From Campylobacter concisus (lineage in GTDB: Bacteria > Campylobacterota > Campylobacteria > Campylobacterales > Campylobacteraceae): DNA of 64,000 nucleotides. The stretch is from NCBI RefSeq assembly GCF_015679985.1, contig NZ_CP049239.1, forward strand, positions 1,674,001-1,738,000. The letters run 5' to 3'. A program made the position numbers and the translations under genes. Below, piece after piece: positions 53,239 to 62,887 of this stretch. How positions within the stretch are numbered: the stretch's first letter is position 1; each line of letters begins with the position of its first letter. The notes below the pieces were generated by a model that had not been told where the DNA came from, searched no databases, and worked only from the letters and a program-made list of their open reading frames with translations.

Positions 53239-53973
53239 ATGCAAAATTTAAAACAATATGTCAATGAAATTTTAAAAAGTCATAGTGACGGCAATGATCG
53301 TATCTTTAGCTTTGAATTTGATGGACAAAAATTTTGGTTAAAACGTATTGAAAAAAACATTGAAGGTAGTTTTTTAACTAAAATTTTCAAGCCAAATCCT
53401 TATAAATCATTTACCAACGAAATAAAGAAACTTGAAATTTTAAACGAAGCCAAAGCTCCTGCCCCAAAACTCATTCTAAAAAGTACTGAGTTTTTCGTGA
53501 TAGAAGATGTCGGTGAACCGATTTCTCGGCTTTTTAAGTATAGCAACGATGAAAAATTTAAACATGAAATTCTACTAAAAGCGGCCCACGCGCTAGCTGG
53601 ACTTCACGCATTAAATTTTGCGCACGGACGCCCGGCTCTTAGGGACATTGCCATAAAAAATGATGAGATAAAATTTTTAGACTTTGAGTCAAAATTTTTT
53701 AGCCATGACCTAGAGCTTCAAAAGTGTCGCGATCTGCTTGTTTTTATAGATGAGTTATTTCGTTTTAAAATTTCAGACGAGTTTGCAAGCGAAGTCATTA
53801 GCGAATATTTGGCAGCCGGAGGGAGTGAAATTTATGCGCGCTCACTACAGCTAATTATAAAATTTAAACCACTTTATCACTTACTAAAACCATTTAAATC
53901 TCTAAATAAAAAGGATCTAAACGCAGTCATCAGAACCTTTGAGTATCTCTTGCCTATCGCTCAAAATAAATAG
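53239..53973 (+). CDS. WaaP/Kdo-kinase-like protein kinase-fold enzyme
   Basis: The 244-aa protein has a reduced kinase-like fold. It shows KFWLKRIE (lysine near 35), HGRPALRDIAIKND near 128-142 as the catalytic HxD-type loop and FLDFES near 145-150 in place of DFG. This pattern is that of lipopolysaccharide core or Kdo kinases (WaaP/KdkA-like). No ribosome site is clear before the ATG. Substrate on the cell surface is inferred from the family. It stands alone between tRNA-Ala and the PepSY gene. Confidence 0.7.
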   Translation: MQNLKQYVNEILKSHSDGNDRIFSFEFDGQKFWLKRIEKNIEGSFLTKIFKPNPYKSFTNEIKKLEILNEAKAPAPKLILKSTEFFVIEDVGEPISRLFKYSNDEKFKHEILLKAAHALAGLHALNFAHGRPALRDIAIKNDEIKFLDFESKFFSHDLELQKCRDLLVFIDELFRFKISDEFASEVISEYLAAGGSEIYARSLQLIIKFKPLYHLLKPFKSLNKKDLNAVIRTFEYLLPIAQNK

Positions 53974-54048
53974 CAAATTTCTTACCAAATTTATCTCCTA
54001 TTAACAAAAAACAAATTAATATTCGCTATTAAAATTTAAAGGAAAAAA

Positions 54049-55173
54049 ATGTTTTTAAAACGAGGAAAAATCATTTTCAACATCCACCTAATAATCGGAC
54101 TAATTGCGGCTATTCCGCTAATATTTATGACTCTTTCAGCACCATTTGCGTCTTATAGAGAAGAGATCAAAAGTGCGATAAATAAAAATTTTATAAACCT
54201 AGTTCCTAGTGAAAAAGAAAATTTAAGTTTAAATGAACTCCTAGCTAAAGCAAAAAGTGAGATTCAATTTGATACGCTTGAAAGCTTACAAATAGGTGGA
54301 GCAAATGAAGCTTATCGTATAAGCATTACAAAGGATAAAAAGCAATTAAATTTCTTCATAGATCCAAGAAGTGGCGAAGTTATTAGCGAGGACTGGGGTG
54401 AGAAATTTCGTATCATTATCTTAAGTCTTCATAGAAATTTAGGACTTGCCTTGCTTGATAGCAAAGTACCAGCCAATATCGGCAAACAAATAGTTGCTAT
54501 TAGCTCTATCATCATGGCTCTGCTTGCTATCAGTGGCCTCATCCTCTACGCACCAGCGATCAAGCGAAATTTCTTAAATTCGCTAAAAATTAAACCAAAA
54601 GCAAAGGGCTACGCCTGCTTCTATAATCTTCACACCGGCCTTGGCACCTACGTGGCAATCTTGCTTGTGGTGATGTCACTAACTGGACTTTACTGGTCTT
54701 ATGGCTGGGTGAGAAGTGGCGTAAATAGTATATTTTTTGACCTAAAAACAGCTCCAATGAAAAAAAGTCTACCACAATCAAATTTACTCCCAATAAGCGA
54801 CGAGAAATTTAAAGAGATCGAGACTGCGAAGCAAATTTTTAAAGAAAATGTCACGCTAGAGCTAAAATCGCTCACGATAAACGTACCTGAAAATAATCAA
54901 ACTACCTACACTATAAACTACGAAACAAGTGAGAGCCAAGTGGGCAAACTAAAACTTGACGCGAGCGCTGGTAAGATCAAAGAGAATAAACTTGTTAGCA
55001 AGGCTGAAAGCATTCCAGAGGCCAAAAAGGCTGGGCGAAAAGTGCTTAGCTTGCACACTGGAGAGATGTTTGGCGAAATTGGTCAGGTAGTGTTTGCCGT
55101 ATCATGTGTGATCGCAGTTTTACTAATCATAACTGGCTTTTTGATGACCATAAAAAGGACTAAGGCACTCTAA
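54049..55173 (+). CDS. PepSY-associated membrane protein
   Basis: The 374-aa protein has four transmembrane segments (about 15-35, 140-165, 200-225 and 345-370) and two periplasmic PepSY-type regions between them. These carry the YRISITKDKKQLNFFIDPRSGEV and TINYETSESQVGKLKLDASAGKI strands. Histidines at HLIIGL, HRNLG, NLHTGLG and SLHTGEM near membrane edges suggest heme or metal binding, as in PepSY_TM proteins associated with siderophore/iron reduction (PiuB group). The ATG has AAAGGAAA. No TonB receptor is directly adjacent. Confidence 0.85.
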   Translation: MFLKRGKIIFNIHLIIGLIAAIPLIFMTLSAPFASYREEIKSAINKNFINLVPSEKENLSLNELLAKAKSEIQFDTLESLQIGGANEAYRISITKDKKQLNFFIDPRSGEVISEDWGEKFRIIILSLHRNLGLALLDSKVPANIGKQIVAISSIIMALLAISGLILYAPAIKRNFLNSLKIKPKAKGYACFYNLHTGLGTYVAILLVVMSLTGLYWSYGWVRSGVNSIFFDLKTAPMKKSLPQSNLLPISDEKFKEIETAKQIFKENVTLELKSLTINVPENNQTTYTINYETSESQVGKLKLDASAGKIKENKLVSKAESIPEAKKAGRKVLSLHTGEMFGEIGQVVFAVSCVIAVLLIITGFLMTIKRTKAL

Positions 55174-55244
55174 ATAAAAGTAAATTTTTACCTTGCTTTG
55201 GGTAATATTTTAAGAAATTTTTACCACAAACAAGAGAGAAATTT

Positions 55245-56267
55245 ATGAACAGAAAACGCATCTACAACCCAAGTTCAAATGAAAATTTGACCGACAGAAG
55301 AGTCTTTAACGGCAACCCACACGGTATTTTAAATTTCACCAAGGCAAAATACGAGTGGGCGTTAAAGCTTTGGGACCTCATGGAGGCAAACACCTGGTTT
55401 CCAAAAGAGGTCGACACCACCGACGATGTGCGCGACTACGCCTACAATCTCACAGAGGCTGAAAAACGTATGTACGACCTCGTCTGGAGCCAGCTCATCT
55501 CGATGGATAGCTTCCAGACAAATAACCTAGCTGATAACATCAACCCTTACATCACTGCACCAGAGATCAACGCTGTGCTAAGCCGCCAAGCCTATGAAGA
55601 GGCAAACCACAGCAAGTCTTACGCCGTCATGGTCGAGGCGATCTGTGACAACACCGACCTCATCTACGAGATGGAGAAGCATGACGACGTTTTACGCGAG
55701 AAAAACGACTACATCTCAAGTGTCTACGAGGAGCTTGCAGGCGAAGTGACTGACGAGAAGCTGCTTCTTGCGATGGTTGCAAACCAAATTTTAGAGGGCA
55801 TCTACTTTTACAGCGGCTTTACAGCGATCTACGCTCTAGCTCGCGCTGGCAAGATGCTAGGCTCAGCTCAAATGATCCGCTTCATACAACGCGACGAGAT
55901 CACACACTTGCTTTTGTTTCAAAACATGATAAATTCAGTCCGCAAAGAGAGACCTGACCTCTTTACGCCTGAGACTGAGGCAAAAATTTATGATATGTTT
56001 GAAAAAGCTGGAAATTTAGAGATCAAATGGGGTAAATACATCACCCAAAACCAAATAATGGGCTTTACAGACGATATCATCGAACAATACATCCACTATC
56101 TCATCGACCAGCGCCTAGTTGCGATCGGTCTAAAACGCAAATACAACGTCGCTCATCCGATCAAATGGGTCGATGACTTTGCGAAATTTAACGACCAAAA
56201 GTCAAATTTCTTTGAAGCAAAAGTGACAAACTACAGCAAGGGAAGTATAAGCTTTGATGACTTTTAA
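55245..56267 (+). CDS. nrdB: Class Ia ribonucleotide reductase small subunit NrdB
   Basis: NrdB carries the di-iron/tyrosyl radical for deoxyribonucleotide synthesis with NrdA. The 340-aa protein has the metal ligands Asp in ISMDSFQ, Glu and His in EANHSKSY (with the radical Tyr at the end of this motif), Glu in LEGIYFYSGF, and Glu and His in RDEITHLLLF. The partner nrdA is not in the window. Codons are noticeably richer in C at third positions (tac, gac, atc), a sign of high expression. The next gene starts 14 bases before its stop. Confidence 0.96.
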   Translation: MNRKRIYNPSSNENLTDRRVFNGNPHGILNFTKAKYEWALKLWDLMEANTWFPKEVDTTDDVRDYAYNLTEAEKRMYDLVWSQLISMDSFQTNNLADNINPYITAPEINAVLSRQAYEEANHSKSYAVMVEAICDNTDLIYEMEKHDDVLREKNDYISSVYEELAGEVTDEKLLLAMVANQILEGIYFYSGFTAIYALARAGKMLGSAQMIRFIQRDEITHLLLFQNMINSVRKERPDLFTPETEAKIYDMFEKAGNLEIKWGKYITQNQIMGFTDDIIEQYIHYLIDQRLVAIGLKRKYNVAHPIKWVDDFAKFNDQKSNFFEAKVTNYSKGSISFDDF

Positions 56268-56745
56268 AAACGGCATCTTAGCCCTTTTCTGCGTACTTTT
56301 TGTAGGGTGTGCGAGCAGCAATCAAAGGATAATTGATCAAGCAAATAAAAATAATCTCGAAAATTTCTACGCCTACAAGCTTGTTAAGGTAAAAGAGACA
56401 AGCCAAGCAGAAATCTATCAAGAGATGCCAAACGGCGAAATTGCACCAAGTTTCGCACCGCTAGGATCTGTGCTAGGAAATGACGTGATGCTTGGCATAA
56501 ACAAACAGTGTGGCTTTGAAGCAAAAGACCTAAAAGAGGTAAGAGTAGTTTCACATGATGAGGATATAGGTCTTGGCTTTGAGGTCTGGGTTTTTAATGA
56601 TCCACTCTCCCAGAGAGATGATAAAATCACAGCTATAAGCGTCATTTTAAAAGCTACACCAAACATCGGTGGTACGGATATAAACTGCAAAATTCCAAAA
56701 GACTGCCACGACGAAAAACCTATGACATTTGTATTTGGAAAATAA
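56254..56745 (+). CDS. Lipoprotein of unknown function
   Basis: The 163-aa product has a lipoprotein signal with FVGC (Cys near residue 19) after a hydrophobic stretch. The mature part is beta-rich with three cysteines (QCGFEAKD, NCKIPKDC) that could form disulfides. I do not recognise a family. It overlaps nrdB by 14 bases and is followed directly by the nitrilase-family gene. Two start codons (ATGATG) are possible. Confidence 0.7.
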   Translation: MMTFKNGILALFCVLFVGCASSNQRIIDQANKNNLENFYAYKLVKVKETSQAEIYQEMPNGEIAPSFAPLGSVLGNDVMLGINKQCGFEAKDLKEVRVVSHDEDIGLGFEVWVFNDPLSQRDDKITAISVILKATPNIGGTDINCKIPKDCHDEKPMTFVFGK

Positions 56746-57513
56746 ATGAGCGAAAATTTAAACCTAATAAGCCTAACTTTAAAGGCAAAAAATGCAACAG
56801 ATCGCCTAGAAGAGCTTGCAACTTTAGTTGAGGCTGCGCCTGAAAACTCACTCATTCTTGCAAGCGAGCTTTGCATAAGTGGATATGATTTCGACGGCTT
56901 TTTCGCAGGGGCAAACAAAGCGATGCTTGGTGGCATGATAGGCAGCTTTGATGCAATGCTGCTTGAACGCTTGCAAGAGGCGCTTAGCCCAGATAAATTT
57001 CTTGGTTTTACGCACCTTAGTAGCCTAAATAAAAGTGCTGGCCTTGCTAAAATTTCAAATCTAAATCCGCACCAGCCAAAAATTTATAACCAATTTTTGC
57101 TTCTTAACTCAAATAATGTCTTTCATTCACAATTTAAAGCCGAACTTTTTAGGCCAAATTTAGAGCATGAAATTTTTGCCGCTGGCGATGTGAGCGATAT
57201 AAATGCATTTGATTTTAGAGGGCTAAAGCTTGGGGTGCTAATCTGTTTTGAACTACGCGATAGCAAGCTTTGGGCAAAGCTAAAAGGATGTGACATCATC
57301 ATGGTACCTGCCATGTGGGGTAAGGCTAGAGAGGATGCTTATCTTAGTCTTTGCAAGGCTCTAGCTATCGCAAACAACTGCTACGTCATGATCTCAAGCT
57401 CACTTGCATTAGAAGTTGCTGGAGTATTTTTACCAAATGGCACACTTGTTAAAGAGACGATATTTGATGCAAATTTAATAAAAGAGATCAAGACAAATTT
57501 AGGGATTTTATAA
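56746..57513 (+). CDS. Carbon-nitrogen hydrolase (nitrilase superfamily)
   Basis: The 255-aa protein shows the Glu-Lys-Cys triad of the superfamily: Glu in LASELCISG near residue 40, Lys in SQFKAEL near 126, and Cys in GVLICFELRD near 166. The N-terminal EAAPENSLILASELC fits the family beta strand. The substrate (omega-amide, amide or nitrile) cannot be assigned. Its ATG directly follows the lipoprotein stop. Confidence 0.88.
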   Translation: MSENLNLISLTLKAKNATDRLEELATLVEAAPENSLILASELCISGYDFDGFFAGANKAMLGGMIGSFDAMLLERLQEALSPDKFLGFTHLSSLNKSAGLAKISNLNPHQPKIYNQFLLLNSNNVFHSQFKAELFRPNLEHEIFAAGDVSDINAFDFRGLKLGVLICFELRDSKLWAKLKGCDIIMVPAMWGKAREDAYLSLCKALAIANNCYVMISSSLALEVAGVFLPNGTLVKETIFDANLIKEIKTNLGIL

Positions 57514-57530
57514 ATTTTAAGATAAGCTTT

Positions 57531-57550
57531 AAATCGTATAATAACGATTT
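57531..57550 (+). terminator. Terminator-like hairpin after the nitrilase gene
   Basis: AAATCGT/ACGATTT is a 7-bp perfect stem with loop ATAATA, followed by AATTTTTATTT. The same bases contain TATAAT (57537-57542), which could be the pcm -10 box, so it may serve both purposes. Confidence 0.5.
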
Positions 57551-57573
57551 AATTTTTATTTAGGATATAAATT

Positions 57574-58206
57574 TTGACTCAACTAGAAGCGATAAAATGC
57601 CAAAATTTGGCTAGCGATATAGCCGACGAGATCATGCTAAGTCCGCTTTTGTTCGATGCGATAGCCACCACTGAGCGCGCAATTTTTGTACCAATCACTG
57701 CACATGCTTATAAACTTGACGCTCAGCCCATACTGGGCAATCAATGGATTAGCTCGCCGCTAACCGTTGCGAAAATGACAATGGCACTAGAGTGTGAAAA
57801 TACGGACAACATCCTAGAGATAGGCTGCGGTAGTGGCTATCAAGCAGCAATTTTAAGCAAACTTGCACATAGAATTTTTAGCGTCGAGCGAATAGAGAAA
57901 CTAGCCATGGATGCAAAAAAACGCTTCGAGGCACTAAAAATAAAAAACGTACATGTAAGGTATGACGATGGCAACAACGGCTGGCGAAGCTACGCACCAT
58001 TTGATCGTATCCTGCTCTCGGCAGCTGCTGATGAGATCTCGCCAAATTTATTTAAGCAGCTGAAAAATGGTGGAATTTTAGTAGCTCCAATGAAGAAGGA
58101 TGGCAAGCAATTTATCGCTAAATTTAAAAAAGATAAAGATGGAAATTTAGAAAAAGAGTACTTGGATGAGTGCCTTTTTGTGCCACTTCTTGAGGGTAGA
58201 GAGTAG
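57574..58206 (+). CDS. pcm: Protein-L-isoaspartate O-methyltransferase
   Basis: PCMT repairs damaged aspartyl residues with S-adenosylmethionine. The 210-aa protein has the SAM loop LEIGCGSGYQAAIL near 82-95, the VERIEKLA region near 108, and SSPLTVAKM near 59-67 for the substrate loop. Translation probably starts at TTG 57574 with AGGA about ten bases upstream. It ends at a hairpin shared with the convergent outer-membrane protein gene. Confidence 0.94.
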   Translation: MTQLEAIKCQNLASDIADEIMLSPLLFDAIATTERAIFVPITAHAYKLDAQPILGNQWISSPLTVAKMTMALECENTDNILEIGCGSGYQAAILSKLAHRIFSVERIEKLAMDAKKRFEALKIKNVHVRYDDGNNGWRSYAPFDRILLSAAADEISPNLFKQLKNGGILVAPMKKDGKQFIAKFKKDKDGNLEKEYLDECLFVPLLEGRE

Positions 58207-58215
58207 CCTAAAATA

Positions 58216-58237
58216 AGGCAAAGCCTAAGCCTTGCCT
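58216..58237. terminator. Shared hairpin between pcm and the outer-membrane protein gene
   Basis: AGGCAA/TTGCCT with a 10-base partly paired loop lies between the convergent stop codons; the sequence is nearly symmetrical so it can act on both strands. Confidence 0.5.
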
Positions 58238-58242
58238 AAATG

Positions 58243-58827
58243 TTAGAATCTATAAGTATAGCCTGTATAAATTCCTATAGTTGTATCTCTTAGCTGAGCT
58301 CCGCTATTTTTCTTATAAAAAGTCTTATCAGCTTTTAAGCCAAACTCGATCGCGTTATGTTCGTCAAATGAGTAAATACCGCCCGCTTTTGCGCCAACTA
58401 GCAAGCCTTTGAAATTTTTCTTACTTGTTTCGTTATTAAATCTCTCTCTAACGCTCAAGTAGCCAAGACCTGTGTATCCACCAAGAACGGCTTTAAAATT
58501 TTCAGTGATATTTGGCGTATAATCAATACCGCCTAGAAATTTATGCTTACTCCATTTTGCATCTGATTCACCAGCATTTTTCCTGGCTTTAAAGTCATAA
58601 TAATAACCACCATAAGCTCTATAGCTGTCAAAATCATAACCGCCATAAAAGCCAAGACCATAGTGACCTTTTTTGAAGTTATTTTTCTCACTACTTGCTA
58701 TGTTTTTTGTTTTGATTTTTGAGTTAAACGAGTAATCACCCTCACCACCAACAAATGCACCTTGAGCTAGTGCAGCTGAGCTTGCCAAAGCTAGAATCAA
58801 GCTTGATTTTACAAGTAAATTTTTCAT
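58243..58827 (-). CDS. Outer-membrane beta-barrel protein
   Basis: The 194-aa protein has a Sec signal (cleavage after LAQG or ALAQ, about residue 21) and alternating aromatic beta strands such as YGLGFYGGYDFDSYRAYGGYYY. It ends with a terminal strand GIYTGYTYRF with final Phe, the mark of an outer-membrane barrel. About eight strands are expected. Substrate or binding role is unknown. AAAGGAG precedes the ATG. Confidence 0.85.
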   Translation of the reverse strand: MKNLLVKSSLILALASSAALAQGAFVGGEGDYSFNSKIKTKNIASSEKNNFKKGHYGLGFYGGYDFDSYRAYGGYYYDFKARKNAGESDAKWSKHKFLGGIDYTPNITENFKAVLGGYTGLGYLSVRERFNNETSKKNFKGLLVGAKAGGIYSFDEHNAIEFGLKADKTFYKKNSGAQLRDTTIGIYTGYTYRF

Positions 58828-59036
58828 ACCTCTCCTTTAAAAAATTTCTGAGATTTTACATCTAAGCTTTTAATCTATATAAAATTTAAATTTAATAAAG
58901 CCCTATTTTTATCATCCTTTGGCTTTAAAATTTAATAAGAAATTTTATACCAAGTGCCAATTTATTGCTAATAATAAATGTAGTAAGCGTGAGTATTGTT
59001 AAGAATATAAGAGCAGAAATACTTAAATTTAGCACA

Positions 59037-59057
59037 GCTTTAGGGCAAATCCTAAGC
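59037..59057 (-). terminator. Probable terminator of the TonB receptor gene
   Basis: GCTTTAGG/CCTAAGC forms a stem with one bulge and a 6-base loop about 35 bases past the receptor stop codon. No strong T-run follows. Confidence 0.35.
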
Positions 59058-59089
59058 CCACAGCCATGCCAAATTTATTAAGTTAAGCC

Positions 59090-61087
59090 CTAAAAATGCA
59101 CCTTAAATTTCGCCCAAAAGCTTCTGCCCGGCTCATAAAGCCTCGTGCCGTTCGGGATAGTCTCGTAGCCTGCGATACCGCCGCCGTAGCCGCCTTTTGA
59201 GTTATGATAGGCATATTTGGCGTCGTTTAGATTCTCCGCCGCTAGCAAAAATTGATAATTTTTGTATTTATAGCCCGCGCTTAGCCCCAGCGTCCAAAAG
59301 CTATCGCTCTTGCCCAGGTCCATGCCGCCCACGTCGCCGTAGCCCTTTTGCGCGCGGTTTTGCGATGCGTTAGCGTAGAAGTCGGCTTTGACGAACCAGT
59401 CGGGCTTTTCTAAGCCGGCGCTTAGTTTAAACGCTAGAGGCGAAACCTTAGGCAGCGCGTCGCCGTCTTTTAGGCCGCCCGCGTTTTTAGTCACCTTGCC
59501 GTAGACGTAGGATACGCCGGCACCCAGTCTAAATATGTCGGCCAGTAGCGTATCGCCCTCGATCTCGCCGCCGTATAGTAAGGCATCGGTATTAAATACA
59601 TTTGATGACATGCCCATAGGACTATATTTTATCATTATGTAATCATCCATCTTAGAGACAAAGAAATTTGCGTTTAGTTCGTAGTTTTTATCTTTTAGCA
59701 CGGCGCCAAAGTCTAGTTGCGTGTTTCTTTCTTTATTTAGCTTAAGATTATCGTCTTTACTCGTTTCCCAGTGATCTGGCAACCTTTGTGCATGGCCTAG
59801 TCCTGCGTAGAGCGTTAAATTTTGCAGATATTTTTCGTATCTAAAAAAGCCTGAGAATAAATTTTCTTTTCTGCTCTTATGCGTTTTTAACAGTTTTCTC
59901 TCGCCCGCGTCCAGCCTAAGTCCGCCAAAAAGCCCGTAGTCGTTTTCAAGAACGTATTCGTTTTGAGTGTATATAGTTTTATACGTTACCTTGCGCTCTT
60001 TTACGTGGGGCTTTGATACGGCGGAGTCCATTTCGGCTTTAGATACGCCCGCCATACCGCTTCCTGCGCCTCGCCATTTAAACGTATCTTGAGAATATCC
60101 CATGCCGATGAAGCTGGTTAGATTATCGAAATTTAACTCGCCTTCTAGCTTAAAGCCGTACATATCGCGTATCGGGTGACTGATGCTATATCCCTTGCCG
60201 CGCCCCGTGCCAGGCACCACCGGACGCATGGTGAAGTTGTCCATTATGTGATCGATTTGATGATAGTACGAGCTTAGCCTGATCTTGTGCTCGCCAACGT
60301 CTTGTTCAAATTTTAGTCCGAAAGACTTGCGGTCAAACTGCACGCCGTCTCTCATCCTATCGGCATAAGCCGCTTCTCCATTACCCAGATCCGCGCTTAG
60401 CTGCAAGGCGGTAGTATCCGTGGGCGTTAGCGTGCCTACGAGCGAAACGCTGTTGCGTTTATAGTGCGTATGCATTTTCTGTCCGTCGCCACTTTTATAA
60501 TCGCCGCTCTGGTAGTGTCCGCCGGAAATTTCTAAGCTGCCAAGCTCGTTACCCGCCGCTACGTCTGCAGCAGTTTCAAATCCTCTAAAACTACCGCCAA
60601 GCACGCTTACGTTTCCTCCGAAGCTCGGTTTTGATAGCCTTGCTATCTCTCTATCGAAAAATATACCGCCACTAATGAGCGCGCCGTATCTAACGTCTTG
60701 CGGGCCTTTTACGATGCGAACCGAGCTATAATTTTGCGCCGAGATGTAAGTGATGGGCGTATCCATGCGCATGCCACAACCGCCATTTAGCGTGCTACCG
60801 TCGATTAGCACCGGCAGCCTAGCCGCCGTCTGCGAGCGGTAATAAACTTCGCTGCCACCTCCGCCCTTGCGCTCCATCGTAAAGCCGCTCAAATTTAAAA
60901 GTGATTTAGCGATGTCGCCATTTTCTAGTATCGCGCCTTTGCCCACTATTTGAGCCTTTGTCGGTTCGTCAAGAACGGACTTTTGTATCTTTGCGGAAAC
61001 GGTAACCGGAGCCAAGTCTATCGTTTCTTCAGCACCAAGCATTAAATTTGGTACTAAAGCAAATGCTAAAACGTAAGAAATTTTCAT
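59090..61087 (-). CDS. TonB-dependent outer-membrane receptor, copper-receptor (OprC/NosA-like) type
   Basis: The 665-aa receptor starts at ATG 61085-61087 (MKISYVLAFA) with AGGA upstream; an upstream in-frame extension lacks support. It has a signal peptide, a TonB-box-like TIDLAPVTVSA and a plug domain. The plug contains GGCGMRMDTPITYI at about residues 102-115 and VRIVKGPQDVRYG at 124-136. A long barrel follows, ending in Phe (FWAKFKVHF). The GGCGMRMD element resembles OprC and NosA, which handle copper for N2O reductase in Pseudomonas, so copper uptake is inferred. Codons are distinctly richer in G and C than in neighbouring genes, which suggests acquisition from another Campylobacter-like genome. 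Confidence 0.88.
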   Translation of the reverse strand: MKISYVLAFALVPNLMLGAEETIDLAPVTVSAKIQKSVLDEPTKAQIVGKGAILENGDIAKSLLNLSGFTMERKGGGGSEVYYRSQTAARLPVLIDGSTLNGGCGMRMDTPITYISAQNYSSVRIVKGPQDVRYGALISGGIFFDREIARLSKPSFGGNVSVLGGSFRGFETAADVAAGNELGSLEISGGHYQSGDYKSGDGQKMHTHYKRNSVSLVGTLTPTDTTALQLSADLGNGEAAYADRMRDGVQFDRKSFGLKFEQDVGEHKIRLSSYYHQIDHIMDNFTMRPVVPGTGRGKGYSISHPIRDMYGFKLEGELNFDNLTSFIGMGYSQDTFKWRGAGSGMAGVSKAEMDSAVSKPHVKERKVTYKTIYTQNEYVLENDYGLFGGLRLDAGERKLLKTHKSRKENLFSGFFRYEKYLQNLTLYAGLGHAQRLPDHWETSKDDNLKLNKERNTQLDFGAVLKDKNYELNANFFVSKMDDYIMIKYSPMGMSSNVFNTDALLYGGEIEGDTLLADIFRLGAGVSYVYGKVTKNAGGLKDGDALPKVSPLAFKLSAGLEKPDWFVKADFYANASQNRAQKGYGDVGGMDLGKSDSFWTLGLSAGYKYKNYQFLLAAENLNDAKYAYHNSKGGYGGGIAGYETIPNGTRLYEPGRSFWAKFKVHF

Positions 61088-61312
61088 GTTTAGTCCTATG
61101 AAATTAATATTTAAAATTAAAATTAAAGCAAAAATGAACTTAAACAAAGTATAAATATTTATATAACATTAATTTTACAATACAGAAATTTGACTCAAAT
61201 AGTATTATTTTAGTTGGACTGCATTAAATATATAAAGAAGCGATTTTGGTGAATTAAACCGAAGCAATCTCGGTTTTATTAAAATTTAGCATTATAAAAC
61301 CGAGATAAAAAT

Positions 61313-62887
61313 TTATAAAATCTCTTTTATGAGTAGCTGCGGGGTAACAAGTCCGCGGAATGAATTTTTTGATATACAAAAGATAATATCTATCATCTCG
61401 CCCACTCTAGCGTGTTTTGTAAAGTTAAAAAATAGAGCCTCAAGTGTTTTATTATCCTTTTGCAAGATGAGCTTTAAGTGATTTTGATCTCTTCCTATAA
61501 GTCTTTCATTTTTAACGAGAGCATTTTCTATCTTAAAAACTGGGCGAGGATTCTTCTGTCCGTATGGCTCATAAAATTCTAAAATTTCAAGCAGTTCAAA
61601 GTCTATCTCGCTTGGCATTATGTCGCCAAGTAGCTCGTCCGAGCTTTTGCAATCTTGCATATTTAGGCATGAGCAACTTTTATTTATCGCTTCTTTAAAT
61701 TTCACCAAATTTTCAGGCGCAAGCGTAAGTCCAGCCGCTCCTTTGTGACCGCCATAGCTTGTTAGTAAATTTTCGTGGCTTGCTATAAGAGATAAAATAT
61801 CAAGCTTACCAATGCTTCTAGCACTACCTTTTGCACGGCCTTTATCGATACTAAAGACGATAGCTGGCTTTGCAAAGTGCTTTGCTAGGCGGCTAGCTAC
61901 GATGCCTATCACGCCCTCGTGCCACTGCTCGCCCCAAGTGATGATGACTTCATCGTCTTCTTTTACGTCCTTTAGCGAGCACTCAAAGAGTTGGCGCTCC
62001 TCCTCTTTTCTGGAGTTGTTAAATTCAATGATCGTATCAAGGTAGTTGTAAGCCTCTTCTATGCTCTTTGCACGCAAAAAGTTAAATGAATTCATCGCAT
62101 CGTCCATACGACCAGCTGAATTTATAAGAGGAGCTATAAGAAAGCTAATATCATCGCACTCAAATTTTTCCTTACCATAAAACTCTTTTATAGCATGAAA
62201 TGCGGAACGCTTAGACGCATTTAGCTTACAAATACCAAGGCGAACAAGCATTCTATTCATATCTCTTAGCTCCATCATATCAGCGATTATCGCGATAGCT
62301 AAAAGCTCTAAAAACTTGCTCATATCGTAGTTTAGCTTGCAAACATCCTTTAGCGCGCCAACCAAATACCATGCCACTTCAGCACCGCAAATTTCGATAT
62401 TTGGAAAGTTGCAGTCTTCTTGTTTTGGATTGATGATCGCATAGGCTTCTGGGAGAACAGCTGGAGGCATGTGATGATCAGTGATGATAAGATCGATGCC
62501 TTTTTCTTTACAGATAATGGCTGCATCGTTTGCAGAGATGCCATTATCAACGGTGATAATCAAGCTTACATCAGCTGAGAGTTCGTCTATTATCTCAGGA
62601 TTTAGCCCATATCCATCTTTAAATCTATTTGGAATTTTTACTAGGTAGTCTTTCACGCCAAGATCATCAAAAAACTCAGCCAAAATTACGCTCGAAACAA
62701 CACCATCAACATCATAATCGCCCACAATGGCTATACGCTCGTTTTTCTCGATCGCTTCTTTTATGCGATTAGCACCCTTGTAAATATCTTTTAAGGCACT
62801 TGGTGTTGGAATTTCACTAATTTTTTTATGTATGTCGTTACAAAATCTATGCGCTAGTAAATTCCTTATGTCCTCTTTATTTAGCAT
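61313..62887 (-). CDS. recJ: Single-stranded-DNA-specific exonuclease RecJ
   Basis: RecJ degrades single-stranded DNA 5' to 3' in recombination and repair. The 524-aa protein (start ATG 62885-62887) has DHH phosphoesterase motifs GDYDVDG at about residues 56-62, DNG near 114-116 and DHHMPP at 137-142. It also has the C-terminal DHHA1 motif SYGGHKGAAG. A TTG codon 11 residues upstream is an alternative start. Length is typical of epsilonproteobacteria. In C. jejuni it directly follows pyrG; here an extra gene separates them. Confidence 0.96.
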   Translation of the reverse strand: MLNKEDIRNLLAHRFCNDIHKKISEIPTPSALKDIYKGANRIKEAIEKNERIAIVGDYDVDGVVSSVILAEFFDDLGVKDYLVKIPNRFKDGYGLNPEIIDELSADVSLIITVDNGISANDAAIICKEKGIDLIITDHHMPPAVLPEAYAIINPKQEDCNFPNIEICGAEVAWYLVGALKDVCKLNYDMSKFLELLAIAIIADMMELRDMNRMLVRLGICKLNASKRSAFHAIKEFYGKEKFECDDISFLIAPLINSAGRMDDAMNSFNFLRAKSIEEAYNYLDTIIEFNNSRKEEERQLFECSLKDVKEDDEVIITWGEQWHEGVIGIVASRLAKHFAKPAIVFSIDKGRAKGSARSIGKLDILSLIASHENLLTSYGGHKGAAGLTLAPENLVKFKEAINKSCSCLNMQDCKSSDELLGDIMPSEIDFELLEILEFYEPYGQKNPRPVFKIENALVKNERLIGRDQNHLKLILQKDNKTLEALFFNFTKHARVGEMIDIIFCISKNSFRGLVTPQLLIKEIL

